Under the pieces are notes generated by a model. That model was not told the origin of the DNA and did no database searches. It was given only the letters and a program-made list of their open reading frames with translations. Below are positions 42,851-53,558 of a stretch of 64,000 bases of DNA, piece after piece (the stretch's first letter is position 1; the number at the start of each line of letters is the position of its first letter). This stretch comes from Haematococcus lacustris (taxonomy: Eukaryota; Chlorophyta; Chlorophyceae; Chlamydomonadales; Haematococcaceae): the NCBI GenBank assembly GCA_030144725.1, contig JASKMD010000028.1, positions 5,761,311 through 5,825,310 of the forward strand. Direction: 5' to 3'. The position numbers were made by a program, and so were the translations under genes.

Positions 42851-43189
42851 TGCATTCAGTGCCCCACACCCCACCCCTACCCCCCAGCCCCATACCCCCT
42901 CACACCCCCTCCTTCCCTAATAGCCCTTCCTTCCCCCTCCCCCTCGTCCCCCTTCCCCCCTCCCCTCTCCTCCCCCCCACCCCTCACACTTGCTCTTCTT
43001 CCCCTTCTTTCCCCAAGAGCTGCCCTGCTGAACCCTTTCCCATCTGACCTCCCCTCAGCCCTCGGGCCCCCCCCCTGGCCTCCCCCATAAGGGCCCCCCT
43101 ACCCCCCCCCTAAGGCCCCCCCACTAGGGCCCCCCCCCCCCTTGGGCTCCCCCCCATAAGGGCCCCCCTACCCCCCCCCGCTGCCGTCA
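42851..43189. other. C-rich low-complexity sequence, no gene
   Basis: Long runs of C with CCCCCATAAGGGCCCCCCTA repeated in diverged form (about 43,082 and 43,151). No supported gene. Confidence 0.7.
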
Positions 43190-45067
43190 CCTTGCCTGGC
43201 AGCAGCTGGCAAGGGGTTGGGGGGGCAGGCGGGGGCGGGCCATGACCGGCAGGGCTGGGAGGTGAAGCGCTGCAGCAGACCCACCAGCCCCTCCACCTCC
43301 TGCAGGCAGCCAGGTGCAGGGGGGGGGGGGGGCACATGGCCACTGGGGGAGGCAGGGGGGGGGCAAGGGGGGGGGGCAGGGGGGGGGAAGACCTGAGGTG
43401 AAGTTTAGGAGGTGGGGGGGGGGGGGCGGCATGCCTTGCCCCTGCCCCTGCTGCCCTGCCCCTGCTGCCTGCCCCTGCTGCCCTGCCCCTGCTGCCCTGC
43501 CCCTGCCGCCCTGCCCCTGCTGCCCTGCCCCTGCTGCCCTGCCCCTGCTGCCCTGCCCCTGCTGCCTGCCCCTGCTGCCCTGCCCCTGCTGCCATGCCCC
43601 TGCTGCCCTGCCCCTGCTGCCCTGCCCCTGCTGCCCTGCCCCTGCTGCCCTGCCCCTGCTGCCTGCCCCTGCTGCCCTGCCCCTGCTGCCCTGCCCCTGC
43701 TGCCCTGCCCCTGCTGCCCTGCCCCTGCTGCCCTGCCCCTGCTGCCCTGCCCCTGCTGCCCTGCCCCTGCTGCCCTGCCCCTGCTGCCTGCCCCTGCTGC
43801 CTGCCCCTGCTGCCCTGCCCCTGCTGCCCTGCCCCTGCTGCCCTGCCCCTGCTGCCCTGCCCCTGCTGCCCTGCCCCTGCTGCCCTGCCCCTGCTGCCCT
43901 GCCCCTGCTGCCCTGCCCCTGCTGCCTGCCCCCCCACCTGTGCCGCCAGCAGCTCCCCCGCAAAGCCCCGCAGGTTGTTGGCGATGCCCTGGCAGCGGGC
44001 TGGGGTCAACTGCCGGGCTCGGGGCCCAGGAGCGGGGGGGGCAGGCGGGGGGGGCAGGGGCCAGGGCTTGGGAGCAGCAGGCGTCCAGGAAGGCCAGGTC
44101 TGAGCGCAACCCGCCTCTCCAGCTTCACCAGGTTCACCACCTGCAGCCAAGGGGGGTCCACAGGGGGGGAGGGGGGAGGGGGAAGAGGGGGGGAGGAGGG
44201 TCAGGAGGGTCAGGAGGGGGGGGGAAGGCTTATCAGGGGTCAAGGGGGTGAGGGGCACCAGGGGGTGAGGCTGTCAGGGGGGGGTGCCCCCCCCTCCAAA
44301 GCTGCCCACCCGCAGGGCTGATCAGGCCCCCCCTGCCCCCTGCAGTTTCCCATCCAGCAGCTGTCTTGCTGCCCCCCCTCCCCCCCCGCCCTGCCGCTGG
44401 CCTGCTGCACTGGCAAGGCAAAAGATCCTGTGAGGAGAGCAAGGCAAGGCAAGGCAAGGCTGGGCAAGGCTGCCCTTCACCTGGGAGTGTGCGGCAGCCA
44501 GCTCCCTCACGGCCCCTAGCGCAGCGCACAGCGCAGCCCGCAGCCGACCAGGCCCCGGCACCCCCCCCTGAGGGCCCCCCAGCTGCCCCGCACAAGCCGC
44601 CCGCAGCAGGGCCGAGGCCTCCTCCCCGGCCAGCCCCCCCCCCCTCTCCCCCTCACCACGTCCCCCTCTCCACCCTCCATCCCCACCTCCCCCCCGCCCC
44701 ACTTCTGCCCTTCCCCCCTGCCCCCCCCGCTCTCCCCTCCCCCCCTGCCCCACCCCCGTGAGGCCCCCAAAGCTGCTGCACCTCCAGGCCTGCTCCGTTC
44801 TGCCCCATCCAGCCCCTCCACCCTTCCCGGACCCTCCTCCTCAAGGCCCCCGCTGTTGCTGTTGCCGCTGCCGCTACTGCTCGCCCATGCACCCCCTCCT
44901 CCGCCGTGGCTGCACCTGCAGGGGGCGCCAGGGTCAGGGTCACGGTCAGGGGCAGCAGGGGAAGTCAGGGGCAGCAGCCTGGGCATCCCACCCCGCCCTG
45001 TACCTCCCCTGCCTCCTCTTGCCTGGTCCGACCCCCTCACCCCTGCCTGCCTCATGCCCCCTGGCAA
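43190..45067 (-). CDS. Candidate multi-exon gene, Ala/Gly-rich protein of unknown function
   Basis: Four minus-strand segments look like exons of one gene: about 44,600-44,480 (EEASALLRAACAGQLGG, AALCAALGAVRELAAAHSQ, ending at a GT donor); 44,400-44,330 (AARQLLDGKLQGA); 44,140-43,935 (DLAFLDACCSQALAP, then in another frame RCQGIANNLRGFAGELLAAQ ending at GTGGGG); and about 43,310-43,200 (EVEGLVGLLQRFTSQPC after a CAG acceptor). All are Ala/Leu-rich helices. The frame changes inside the third segment at a G-rich run (44,030-44,060), so an indel or an extra splice is needed. A Gly-rich stretch upstream (44,650-45,067) may be its N-terminal part. I do not recognise the protein. Confidence 0.4.
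43432..43930. repeat. 15-bp minisatellite CTGCCCTGCCCCTGC
   Basis: More than 30 copies with some 14-bp and GCC/ATG variants, within the presumed intron of the Ala/Gly-rich gene. The long RAAGAGQQGQGS and CPAPAALPLLP frames through it are repeat by-products. Confidence 0.95.
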
Positions 45068-45674
45068 CCAGCCACTCTAGGCTGCAGCCCGGGTCAGCAG
45101 CAGCGGCCATCGCAGGGCCGCACCTGGCACATGGGGGCCCGCACTGGCCATAGCCGAAGCAGGCAGCAGGCAGCGGGTACAGCTCGAATGTCTAGTACGC
45201 TGCAGCTGCTGGAGGGTTGGTCGAGAGATGCACAGGCGCCCGCGACCGAAGAAGCGTTGTCTTAATGTTGCTGGGCTCGAGTTGGTTGGCGCGCACCGCC
45301 TTTGATACTGGCTGTTGGGTCAGCCGCGACGCTGTCAGAGAGAACTCTCATAGGCCTCCACGTTGTCCGCTGGACGCGCAACGCAGCTACATACTTCAAG
45401 CTGCCTTATATCGCGAACCCAATAACTTGCAAACGCTACCAATTCAGCGCGACTGCATTGCGCTGCAACTGACATGCAACTGGCACACACACTGCGGGGC
45501 ACGAAACATAGGGCTGTCAACCATGCAGATGCGAAAAATCGAACGACGGGAGCACGCTACCAAACACAGGACATGCGGAGAACGCAAATACATAACGAGA
45601 CCAGTGCAGAGCAGAGCGCGAATTCGGTATCGATCGGCTCCCGCGGCCTCACGACGGGTTTTCATGCCGTGGCG
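45068..45674. other. Intergenic, no gene recognised
   Basis: Unlike its neighbours, 45,260-45,670 is of balanced composition without tandem repeats. No recognised domain. It lies between the 5' end of the Ala/Gly-rich gene and the 3' end of the TLC gene and could hold the former's promoter or first exon. Confidence 0.4.
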
Positions 45675-48635
45675 CTACCCACAAGCTGCCAGCACGCCCA
45701 TGTCAAGCCTGGTATGATGTAAGGGGCAGTCCAGGAGGGCCAAGCAGCCGCAGTGGATCTGGGTCCACACCTGCCCCCTTCCCCCCATGCTGCTACTGCT
45801 GCTGTCCACCCCCAGCTGCTGCTGCTGCTGCTGTCCACCCCCCTGGCTGCTGCTGCTGTCCACCCCCCTAGCTGCTGCTGCTGTCTCCCCCCTAGCTGCT
45901 GCTGCTGCTGCTGGTGGTAGCATCACAGCTGCTTTCCATGCGCCCTGCCCCTTCCGCAGCAGCGCCCAGGTCCAGTGGAAGTTGAGGGCGGTGAGGCAGG
46001 CCTGGAACAGCGGCGTGATGAGGATGGGGTTCCAGGGCGTGCCGGCAGCAGCGCTGGCTGCGCGCCACTCCTGGTAGAAGACCCACACCAGCCAGGGGTA
46101 CCACACGTTGCGGGTGAGCACCCAGGTGACGTAGAACAGCACCTGGGGGGCAGGGCCAGGCCAGGGGAGGTGGGTGGCTGGGTCACACCATGGTCACACC
46201 ATGGTCACCACCACGGTCACAGTGGGTACAGTGGGGTTGACTGGGCTGACACTTGGCTGGCCCGGGGGGGGGCCTGGGTCAGGGGGGTAGGCTGGGGTAG
46301 GGGGCTGGGCCCGACAGGCCTGGCAGCCCAGGAGGGGTTGCTCCCTGAGGGCAGGTGACGGGGTGTGGGGTTGGGGGGGTAAGGGTGGCTGTGGGGCTGG
46401 GCTGAAAGGGGGGGCGTGGAAGAGGGGGGTGGGGGCTGGGTGGCTCCACCTGCCGCGCCCCGCCCTGCCCCTGGCCTCACCTCCATGAGCTGTGCGCCGT
46501 ACTTGATGGTGCGCTTGGCGATGAGCAGCCAGGTGTTGACCTCCACCAGCATGCAGTAGGCCAGGCACCACGCGTACCTGCACACAGGCCACCAACAGCA
46601 CCCGCCTGGCCTCACGACTCAAAGGGGGGGGGGGGCGGGCGGGGGGGGGGGAGGGCGGCTGGGGGGGAGGGGCGGCTGGGGGGGGGAGGGCGGCTGGGGG
46701 GGAGGGCGGCTGGGGGGGGAGGGGCAGCTGGGGGGAGGGCGGCTGGGGGGGGAGGGCAGCTGGGGGGAAGGGCGGCTGGGGGGGGAGGGGCAGCTGGGGG
46801 GAAGGGCGGCTGGGGGGGGGAGGGCAGCTGGGGGGAAGGGCGGCTGTGGGGGTTGTATAAGAGGCTGGTTTCCCTGGATGCTGGCAAGGGGGCAGGCCAA
46901 AGACCCTAACCCGGGCGTGAGGGGGGGGGGGAGAGGGGGAGGTAGGTGAGGGTGAGAGGAAGGGGGAGGGTTTGAGGGGGTGGGGGGTCCTGCTCACTGC
47001 GGGTACTGGTGCGGTATGAGCACCAGCGCCACGCTGATGAGGTGGTGGCCCAGGATGACCATGGGCGACTTGATGCAGCGCGGGGAACAGGCCCACGTAC
47101 ACCATGTCCACCTGCGGCACCAGGGGGGTGCAGCAGGGGGGTGCAGCAGGGGGGTGCAGCAGGCGCGGGCTGCTGGCTGCCCACTCTGAGAGGCAACATC
47201 CCCCCTCCCCCCTCTCCCGGCTCTCCCCCCCCCTTGGGGCTGAGGGGCCTGCTGCCTGCCTGCTGCCTGCCTGCTACTTGCCACGGTCAGGGGGCCAGCC
47301 CTTGCAGTGGGCCCTGTGCCGCAGGGCAGTGCTGCAGCGGCTCACCTGGCGGGGCGCAGAGGCCACAGCTGACACCACCGCTGCCTGCCAATGCCATGCT
47401 GAACCGTTCCACCCCACCATACCCCATGTAGGTGCCCCGGTGTTTCACCCCACCCCACCCCACCCCACCCCACCCCACCCCACCCCACCTCACCCCACCC
47501 CACCCATGTAGAGTGCAGGTGCAGCGGTGCAGGTGCAAGTGCGCACCCAGCCAGTGCTAGTGGGTCAGCGATGTGCATCAGCAACACAGTGGGTCAGGGT
47601 CAGCCCTACTGCACCCACCTGGGTCAAAGCCCTGCTGCTCCATGACTGCTGCCACCAGGCCACTCAGCGGTGTAGTGCATTGCTATAGGTGTAGGTGTAG
47701 GTGTAGGTGTAGGGGGGGCGCCTAACCCTAACCCTAACCCTAGGGGGGGCGCACTGCTGGCCACTGACCCTGACCCACTGACCCTAACCGACCCTAACTG
47801 CCAGCCCGCATCAGGCCTTAACAGCCAAGAGGCCATTGTGTGCGTCACAACCCCACCCGCCCTGCTCAGCGGTTCAGGTGCAGCGGTGCGGGTGTGGGAA
47901 AGGCGGTGTGCATTCAGCAGCTGCTGGTCTACTGCTCTGCTCTACGCATCAGGCGCCTGATCAGCTCTCTGGTAAGCTCTGATCAGGGCTCACCAGGAAG
48001 TAGGCCAGGGACGCCAGCACCAGCGGCTGGCCGGACAGCAGGCCGGAGAGGAAGCTGAGGTTCAGCAGGTTCAGGATGCCGATGGCCACCAGGTTGAAGA
48101 TGTCGTGCTGCGGGCAGGGCGGGGCAGGGCAGGGCAGTGCGGGGTGGGTCGGGGTGGGGCAGGGCCAAGCTGCTGTCCAAGGCCGAACGGGGTGGGGTGG
48201 GGCGGGGCCAGGGCCAGGGGGCAGATCCAGGGCCAGCGGGCATGCGGACACCGGCGTGGTAGTGCCGAGGATCCTAGTGGGACTGCGCGCATACTGCAGG
48301 CTGCACCGTGTGCTGCACTGCGTGCCGTAATGCTTGGCAAGGGCGGGCAGGTCTTGGCAGGCGGGGCAGGCGCCTAGAGTGTATTGCACCGCTGGTATAG
48401 GGGCAGTGGGCTGTGCGCTTGACAGCGCCCTGCAGCTGGTGGCGGGAGCAGCTCAGAGCAGCTCAGCCTTCCCAGCACTCACCCCTCTGACAATGGGTGG
48501 CAGCTTGTCTGCTTGCTTAGCCTTGATGGCGCAACGCCCGTCAGAGGCATGCATTGCTCTGCACGACAGGCCTTGAGCCGAGGCCGCAATGTCCACGGTC
48601 ATGACCAACAAGAATCGGTCAAGATTCCGAATCAA
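45675..48635 (-). CDS. TLC-domain (TRAM/LAG1/CLN8) multi-pass membrane protein
   Basis: TLC proteins are ER-type membrane proteins, some of them ceramide synthases or lipid-handling factors. Exons in order: possibly 48,635-48,486 (start MIRNLDRFLLVMTVDIAAS); 48,107-47,994 (HDIFNLVAIGILNLLNLSFL, a TM helix); 47,384-47,346 (AAVVSAVASAPRQ); 47,111-46,998 (VDMVYVGLFPA, then KSPMVILGHHLISVALVLIP with the TLC histidine pair); 46,577-46,481 (YAWCLAYCMLVEVNTWLLIA); 46,142-45,675 (YVTWVLTRNVWYPWLVWVFY, TALNFHWTWALLRKG, then a Ser/Gln/Ala tail). Borders are GT-AG and phases agree, except that within 46,998-47,111 one base too many or too few separates VGLFPA from IKSPMV. A ceramide-synthase Lag1p motif is not clear, so I give only the domain. 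Another minus frame, 48,912-48,619, may be an alternative 5' exon. Confidence 0.7.
46620..46850. repeat. G-rich minisatellite in a TLC gene intron
   Basis: About ten irregular units of GGGGGGAGGGCGGCTGGG type. Runs of G make quadruplex formation likely on this strand. Confidence 0.9.
47445..47505. repeat. CCCCA pentanucleotide array
   Basis: About ten copies of CACCC in a TLC gene intron. A similar array lies in the NAA50 intron at 50,090-50,145. Confidence 0.9.
47689..47750. repeat. Short GTGTAG repeat and interstitial telomere-like CCCTAA repeats
   Basis: GTGTAG occurs about four times, followed by CCTAACCCTAACCCTAACCC (three CCCTAA units) flanked on both sides by GGGGGGGCGC. Human-type TTAGGG on the other strand. 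Confidence 0.8.
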
Positions 48636-48809
48636 CTATTCGTTGGGAGAAGGTAGGAAGGTGGCACGGAGCCTGCAGCGGGAAGGCGAAGTGCAGGTAG
48701 AGCGCTGTTGAGTAGCAGCGGAAAAGCTTCACACGACGTCCGTCGTCGCCCACCTTCAACAGCGACACTGCATCCGTGAGATGATACAACGTAGCTGTCC
48801 TCCCCTCTA

Positions 48810-48866
48810 GAGCCACCAACACCCGTGCTGTGTACGTTAAGCCACCAACACCCGTGCTGTGTACTT
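48810..48866. repeat. Tandem pair of a 29-bp unit
   Basis: AGCCACCAACACCCGTGCTG followed by TGTACGTTA occurs twice with one or two differences, between the TLC gene and NAA50. Confidence 0.85.
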
Positions 48867-49096
48867 TAGCTGCGTTTTCGCTAAGACGATGAGCAAGCGA
48901 GGATATGCGCATGCCATGTCAGCATTTCGTTTCCTTGAAACAAACTTTTTCCTTGTGTCGTCATGTCACAACATGAAATGAGCCTCTTGGCACAACGCCC
49001 TCAATTCATACTACCTTGTACAAGACAGAGATAGTCAGAGGGCAGTAAGGAGCTCCAGGGGCGGCCCTGCACCGCGGCACAGACAGGCATCGCAGC

Positions 49097-50816
49097 ATGC
49101 CCCCAGCGGCCTCTCTCGCCGAGTTGCCAATCACATTTGATGAAGTGCGCGAGAAGAACCTGGAGCAACTTAAGCTGCTGAACAGCGTGGTCTTTCCGCT
49201 CAAGTTTCCGGTAGGTCGCAAGAACACTCGCCGCTCTAGGCCTGCACAATGTCCCCCCACCCCATCCTCCATTCGGCCCTGTCCCGGCTCTTGCTGGCCC
49301 ATGTCCTTTGCTGCGTGGGTGCAGGACCAAATGTATCGAGACTGCATGAAGTTCAACAACCTGACACAGATGGGTGAGCAGCAGGCCACCAGGCAGGCCT
49401 TCCATGCAGGAGGCCAGGTGGCAGGCATAAGGAAGCCCGGCTAGTGTGTCGCACTGTGTTGCCAGGCACATAGGCCAACAGCTGAAGGGTCGGCAGTGCA
49501 CCACCCCACCACCCCACCTTCCCCACCCGACCCTCTCACCCTCCCCACTCTCCCCACCCCACCTCCCCACCTTCCCCACCCACTCATCGACAGCCCAGTG
49601 CTAAAACCAGGCTGAACAGCAGCAGCGGCAGCAGCGGCAGTGGATGGGCAGAGGTGGCCAACTGCATCAGGCTCTAGCTCCTGCCACCACGGCTCACGGC
49701 TAGGAAGAGGTGGGTCCCAGCAATGCCGAATGGCACATGCCATGTCGTGATGGTGGTGGTAGTGGTGGTGGTGGTGAAGGGGATGGCGGCAGGGATGGTG
49801 ATGGTGATGAAAGCATCCAGCCCAGCCCAGCTGCTCCACCTGGCCCCTAGGCCATCATTGAGGTCATTCCACCTGCAACCAAACCCTACCCCTGGCCCCC
49901 CTGACGCTGCTCTGATGTGGCCCCCTCCCTTCCCCCTCCCCCTCCCCCTCCCCTGACACCCGCAGCCTATCACAACGACGTGCTGGTGGGGGCGGTGGCT
50001 GCCCGGTGCGAGAAGCAGGCGGGGGGCGGGGCGCGGCTGTACATCGCCACACTGGGCGTGCTGGCGCCCTACAGGGGCTATGGCATAGGTGCGCCCCACC
50101 CCACCCCACCCCACCGCACCCCACCCCACCCCACCCCACCCCACACCTCTCACACCATCACACCGCTCTTGCCTTCTCACACCCCTGCTGCTGCTCTATT
50201 AGATCAGGTGACTGAGAATGGGTAGAGCGAGCGTGGGAGTGAGAGTATTGAGCATGTGGGGTATTACCACGCGCAGCAGTATCTCCTCACACTTCAGTGG
50301 TCACAGGCTGGCAGAGGAGAGCAGGACGGGGCAGGCAGACATGCAGGTGATGTTGTACCGAGCTCAGGCCACCGGGCCGCATGCCCCCCCGGTAATTTCT
50401 GCCCAAGTGCACAGCAGGTGGTAAAGAATGTTGGCTGCTGCTGCTGCTGCAGGGCGGCGGCTGTTGGCGCTGTGCCTGGCAGGGGTGGCTGACGACCCGG
50501 CGGTGGAGACAGCAGCGGTGCATGTGCAGGAGGACAACGAGGACGCGCTGCGCTTCTACCGTGCAGCTGGCTTCCAGGTGACGGTTGTGGTCGGGCAGGG
50601 GCAGGGGCAGGGGAGATGTTGTGCAGGTGCGCTTGTTGAACGAGCCGGGGGCGACAGCTCGTGGCGGGGGGCGAGGTCAGGGTGGGCACCTACTGAATGT
50701 TTTGGCGTATAATCCAACTTCAGCTCTGACCGCAGGTTGCCGAGACCGTGAAGAATTACTACCCACGCCTTGATCCGCCTGACGCGCTGCTGCTCACCCG
50801 CAAGTTGCACGAGTAG
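49097..50816 (+). CDS. NAA50: N-alpha-acetyltransferase NAA50, five exons
   Basis: NAA50 is a GNAT-fold acetyltransferase that acetylates protein N-termini (often Met-started) and associates with the ribosomal NatA complex. Exons: 49,097-49,210; 49,325-49,373; 49,966-50,088; 50,453-50,577; 50,736-50,816. The total is 492 nt, 163 residues, in phase throughout and with GT-AG borders. This is close to the usual length of the family. Diagnostic segments: EQLKLLNSVVFPLKFP, DQMYRDCMKF, AYHNDVLVGAVAARCE, LYIATLGVLAPYRGYGIG (acetyl-CoA loop RxxGxG), VHVQEDNEDALRFYRAAGFQ and VKNYYPRLDPPDALLLTRKL. It reads intact. It is divergent from the TLC gene, with about 460 bp between the starts. TGTAA follows the stop by 63 nt. 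Confidence 0.95.
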
Positions 50817-50879
50817 TGATTGCAACGAGACTGCACTGGCGGTAACGCGGAACCTTTCCGGTGCATTTTGGACCACTTT

Positions 50880-50884
50880 TGTAA
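50880..50884 (+). terminator. Polyadenylation-type signal TGTAA for NAA50
   Basis: TGTAA is the usual poly(A) signal of chlamydomonadalean algae. This one begins 63 nt after the NAA50 stop codon, a plausible distance for a short 3' UTR. Confidence 0.5.
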
Positions 50885-51188
50885 CGTTGCTGTGCATTGG
50901 TCGGCTTGCGCCCTGATTTGACGCCCGCCCGCATATCGCTGCGGAACGAGCAAGATTTTTTCTGAGATTTCGTCGAGCCGCAGTGGCAGAGTGAAGCCTG
51001 GCAACGAGTGAGGAGTGGCTCGAATATAGCGAGTGAGGAGTGGACAAAGCGTAACACTCAGATATACCCCTGCAACCTGTCGTTCTATACCCTTATTGCA
51101 ATTAAATCTATAAAATGCAAGTACAACCTGTCGATCTGCCTACAATGCGCCGCACATCCCCGCGGCCACCATCGCTAGAACTGCCAGT

Positions 51189-53558
51189 TTAATACGCCGG
51201 CAGCGCGGTAGCGGGCATCGTGGGTGGCGACACCTTCATGTATGGCCCGCCAGGAGTGACGGTGGACGAGGTGGTGGTTGTGCTCGCGACGGGGGCCGCG
51301 TACGCCGCCTTCGAAGGTAGAGTGGCCGGGGCGGTGCTACGTGGCGCGGGTGCGGTTGTTTTGGTCGTGGTGGTCGTGTAGCTGGAAATGGCGGGGGTTG
51401 GTTCTATGCCGGCAGTGGGGCGCTTGCCTGCAACCAGCGAGAAAGCAGCCGCTTGAGCCGAGCCATTTTAGATAGCTCGGATAGGCTATGGGTCACGCGG
51501 TCACACATGACAAGTGTGCCGTGTGGTAGTGGGGCAGTGGGGCACTCCTGCGTGTCAGGCCTACGCCAGGCTTGGCAGCGTAGCGACTTCACCGTGCCCA
51601 TCAGCCACGCTAGACTAGTGGCTCAGCAGAGAAGAACAAAAACTAACCCAGCCCAGCTGACCCCCGGCAAACAGCTGTACCACACCACCAGTCATCCTAC
51701 CGCTACTCACACCTCAGCATGGCACAGGGCAAGACATGGTTGCTCGTGGGTGTGACTCAGGACGCATCTTCACCCTCCATGCTCCCACCCTCACTCCCTC
51801 ACTCCTCACCACCTCCCCCAGGCTCAGCCAGGGCACCCCCAAGCTTAGCTCCCTAGCTCTGACCAGCCCCACCTCCAGTCCCCACACCCTACCACCAGCG
51901 CCCACGGATTGTCTGCATGGTCTCTGGCCTGGCCTGGCTCTGTCTCTGCCTTACCCTACCCCCTACCCCCTGGCCCCTGGCCCCCACCCCCCGTTCCCCG
52001 CCCCCCGGCCTCACCCTGCCCCCTGCCCCCCGGCCTCACCATGCAGCACCAGCATGGCGTCCTGGAGCAGTGTGCTGTAGTACTGGGTGACGGCGTAGAA
52101 CAGCCCGCTGCTCAGGCCGTACGCAATGCCGGCGGCCCAGTAGTACCAGGAGCTGCAGCAGGCAGGGCGGGGAGGCGAGGGGCCGGGTGGGCTAATGGCA
52201 GCAGCGGGAGGAGGGGGGTGGAGGGGGGGCAGCAGGCAGGTGGGATGAGGTGTGGGGGGCCGGCAGTTCCAGGAGGGGGTGGCAGGCCAGGGGGGGCGGG
52301 CCAGGGGGGCTGCTCGGCTCTTTAGCTGCAGGGGGGAAGGGTGGCAGCAGCATCCTCACCGTCATCATCACATGGCAGTTGCCTGCCTGCCAGCATTGCA
52401 ACACTCACACTCATGGACCTGATGTGTGGTATTCGAAGCTCACTCTGTGAAGAGGTGTGTGTGTGTGTGTTAAGGAGGGCAGCAGCCAGGGGGGAGGAGG
52501 GCAGGGTAGGGGAGGGGAGGAGAGGGGAGCGGGCAGGCAGAGGGGGTGATGATGGAGGGTTGTGGCAACACGGCTGGGTGCAGCTCAGACCTGCCAGCCC
52601 TGGTATGGGTCAGGGTCGGGGTGGGTTGGGCTGACCTGACCCCTACCCCTCACCCCTCGCCCCCTGACCCCACAGGTGCACAGGCACAGGGGACACACAA
52701 GCCGCACGCGGGGGGAGGGGGCAGCTGCACCCACACCCTACGCCCACACCCTACACTCACAGTTACAGTCACAGTCACAGGCAGGGTGTGAGGAGAAGGT
52801 GAGGGTGGGTGGGGGGCCAAGAGCTAGGGCCCCAGGCCATTGGGTGGTTATGGGCCCCAGCTGGTCTGGGCACCTCATCATGGTCATCTTGATCATGGAT
52901 GGAGAATGGTTGGTCCGGGCTGGCTGAGCAGGGCTGGCGGAGCAGGGCTGAACTGAGCGGGGCTGGGCTGAGCCGCTCTGCTCGCCCCCGCTGCTCGGTC
53001 GCTACTCACAAGTACCAGGTGAGTGCGTTATACGCCATCACCTGCGCCGACTTGAAGGCGCTGCCGGCCTCGTGGGCGATATCTACATGCGGGGGCGGGC
53101 ACCAGAGTCGTTCAGTTTGACAACTTGCCGGAGCCCTAACGGCTCGCGACTTCCTGGTCAGCACCAGGCACAAAGACAGCTCAGCGGCGCTGTTGGCTGT
53201 TGGTAGAGTCGGCGCTCAGCAGGGACGGGGCCGACTCAAAACCGTTATGAGCATCGCGTGTGCAAGATGGTGGCTAGTGCCTGGTGAACCGGCTGCGGCT
53301 CAGCTCACCGTCCATGCCCATTCCGAAGTGGCTGCGAAGACGAGTTGTAGGGGCCCTAACGCCTGCTGGAGCTTGCAGCTCGATTCGTGGAAGCTGCTCT
53401 ACGGCGCCGGTCAGTATACAACTGCACAATTGCACAATTGTATTTGCCGGCTTTGAGGTCAATTTGACGCCGCGGAAATAGTGTGACAATGGAAAGAGCA
53501 TGAAGGCCGCGAGCCACAACATGCAACATTTCATGTATTGACCGCGCGCTGCCCTCAC
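51189..53558 (-). CDS. Unrecognised membrane protein, 224 residues, four exons
   Basis: Exons 53,558-53,309, 53,082-53,010, 52,152-52,040 and 51,427-51,189 join with GT-AG borders and add up to exactly 675 nt (224 codons plus TAA), in phase at each join, which strongly supports a real gene. The N-terminus has a hydrophobic stretch, MLWLAAFMLFPLSHYF (signal anchor?). The middle reads SHFGMGMDDIAHEAGSAFK, then an aromatic hydrophobic segment NALTWYFSWYYWAAGIAYGL and SGLFYAVTQYYSTLLQDAML. The last 80 residues are a Thr/Ser/Pro/Ala tail (SYTTTTTKTTAPAPRS), perhaps O-glycosylated or disordered. I know no family with these features. The first exon is the least certain part: it could start later or belong to another splice form. 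It is convergent with NAA50 (stop codons 373 bp apart). Confidence 0.7.

Noticed and set aside
42032..42920. Open frames across the N run
   Set aside because: They consist of unknown bases; nothing can be said.
43110..44321. Long frames on both strands (RAAGAGQQGQGS and CPAPAALPLLP)
   Set aside because: Produced by the 15-bp minisatellite at 43,432-43,930, whose lack of stops keeps several frames open.
46194..47120. 308-codon Pro-rich minus-strand frame in the TLC locus
   Set aside because: Runs through the G-rich minisatellite intron; the TLC exons are in other frames with proper splice sites.
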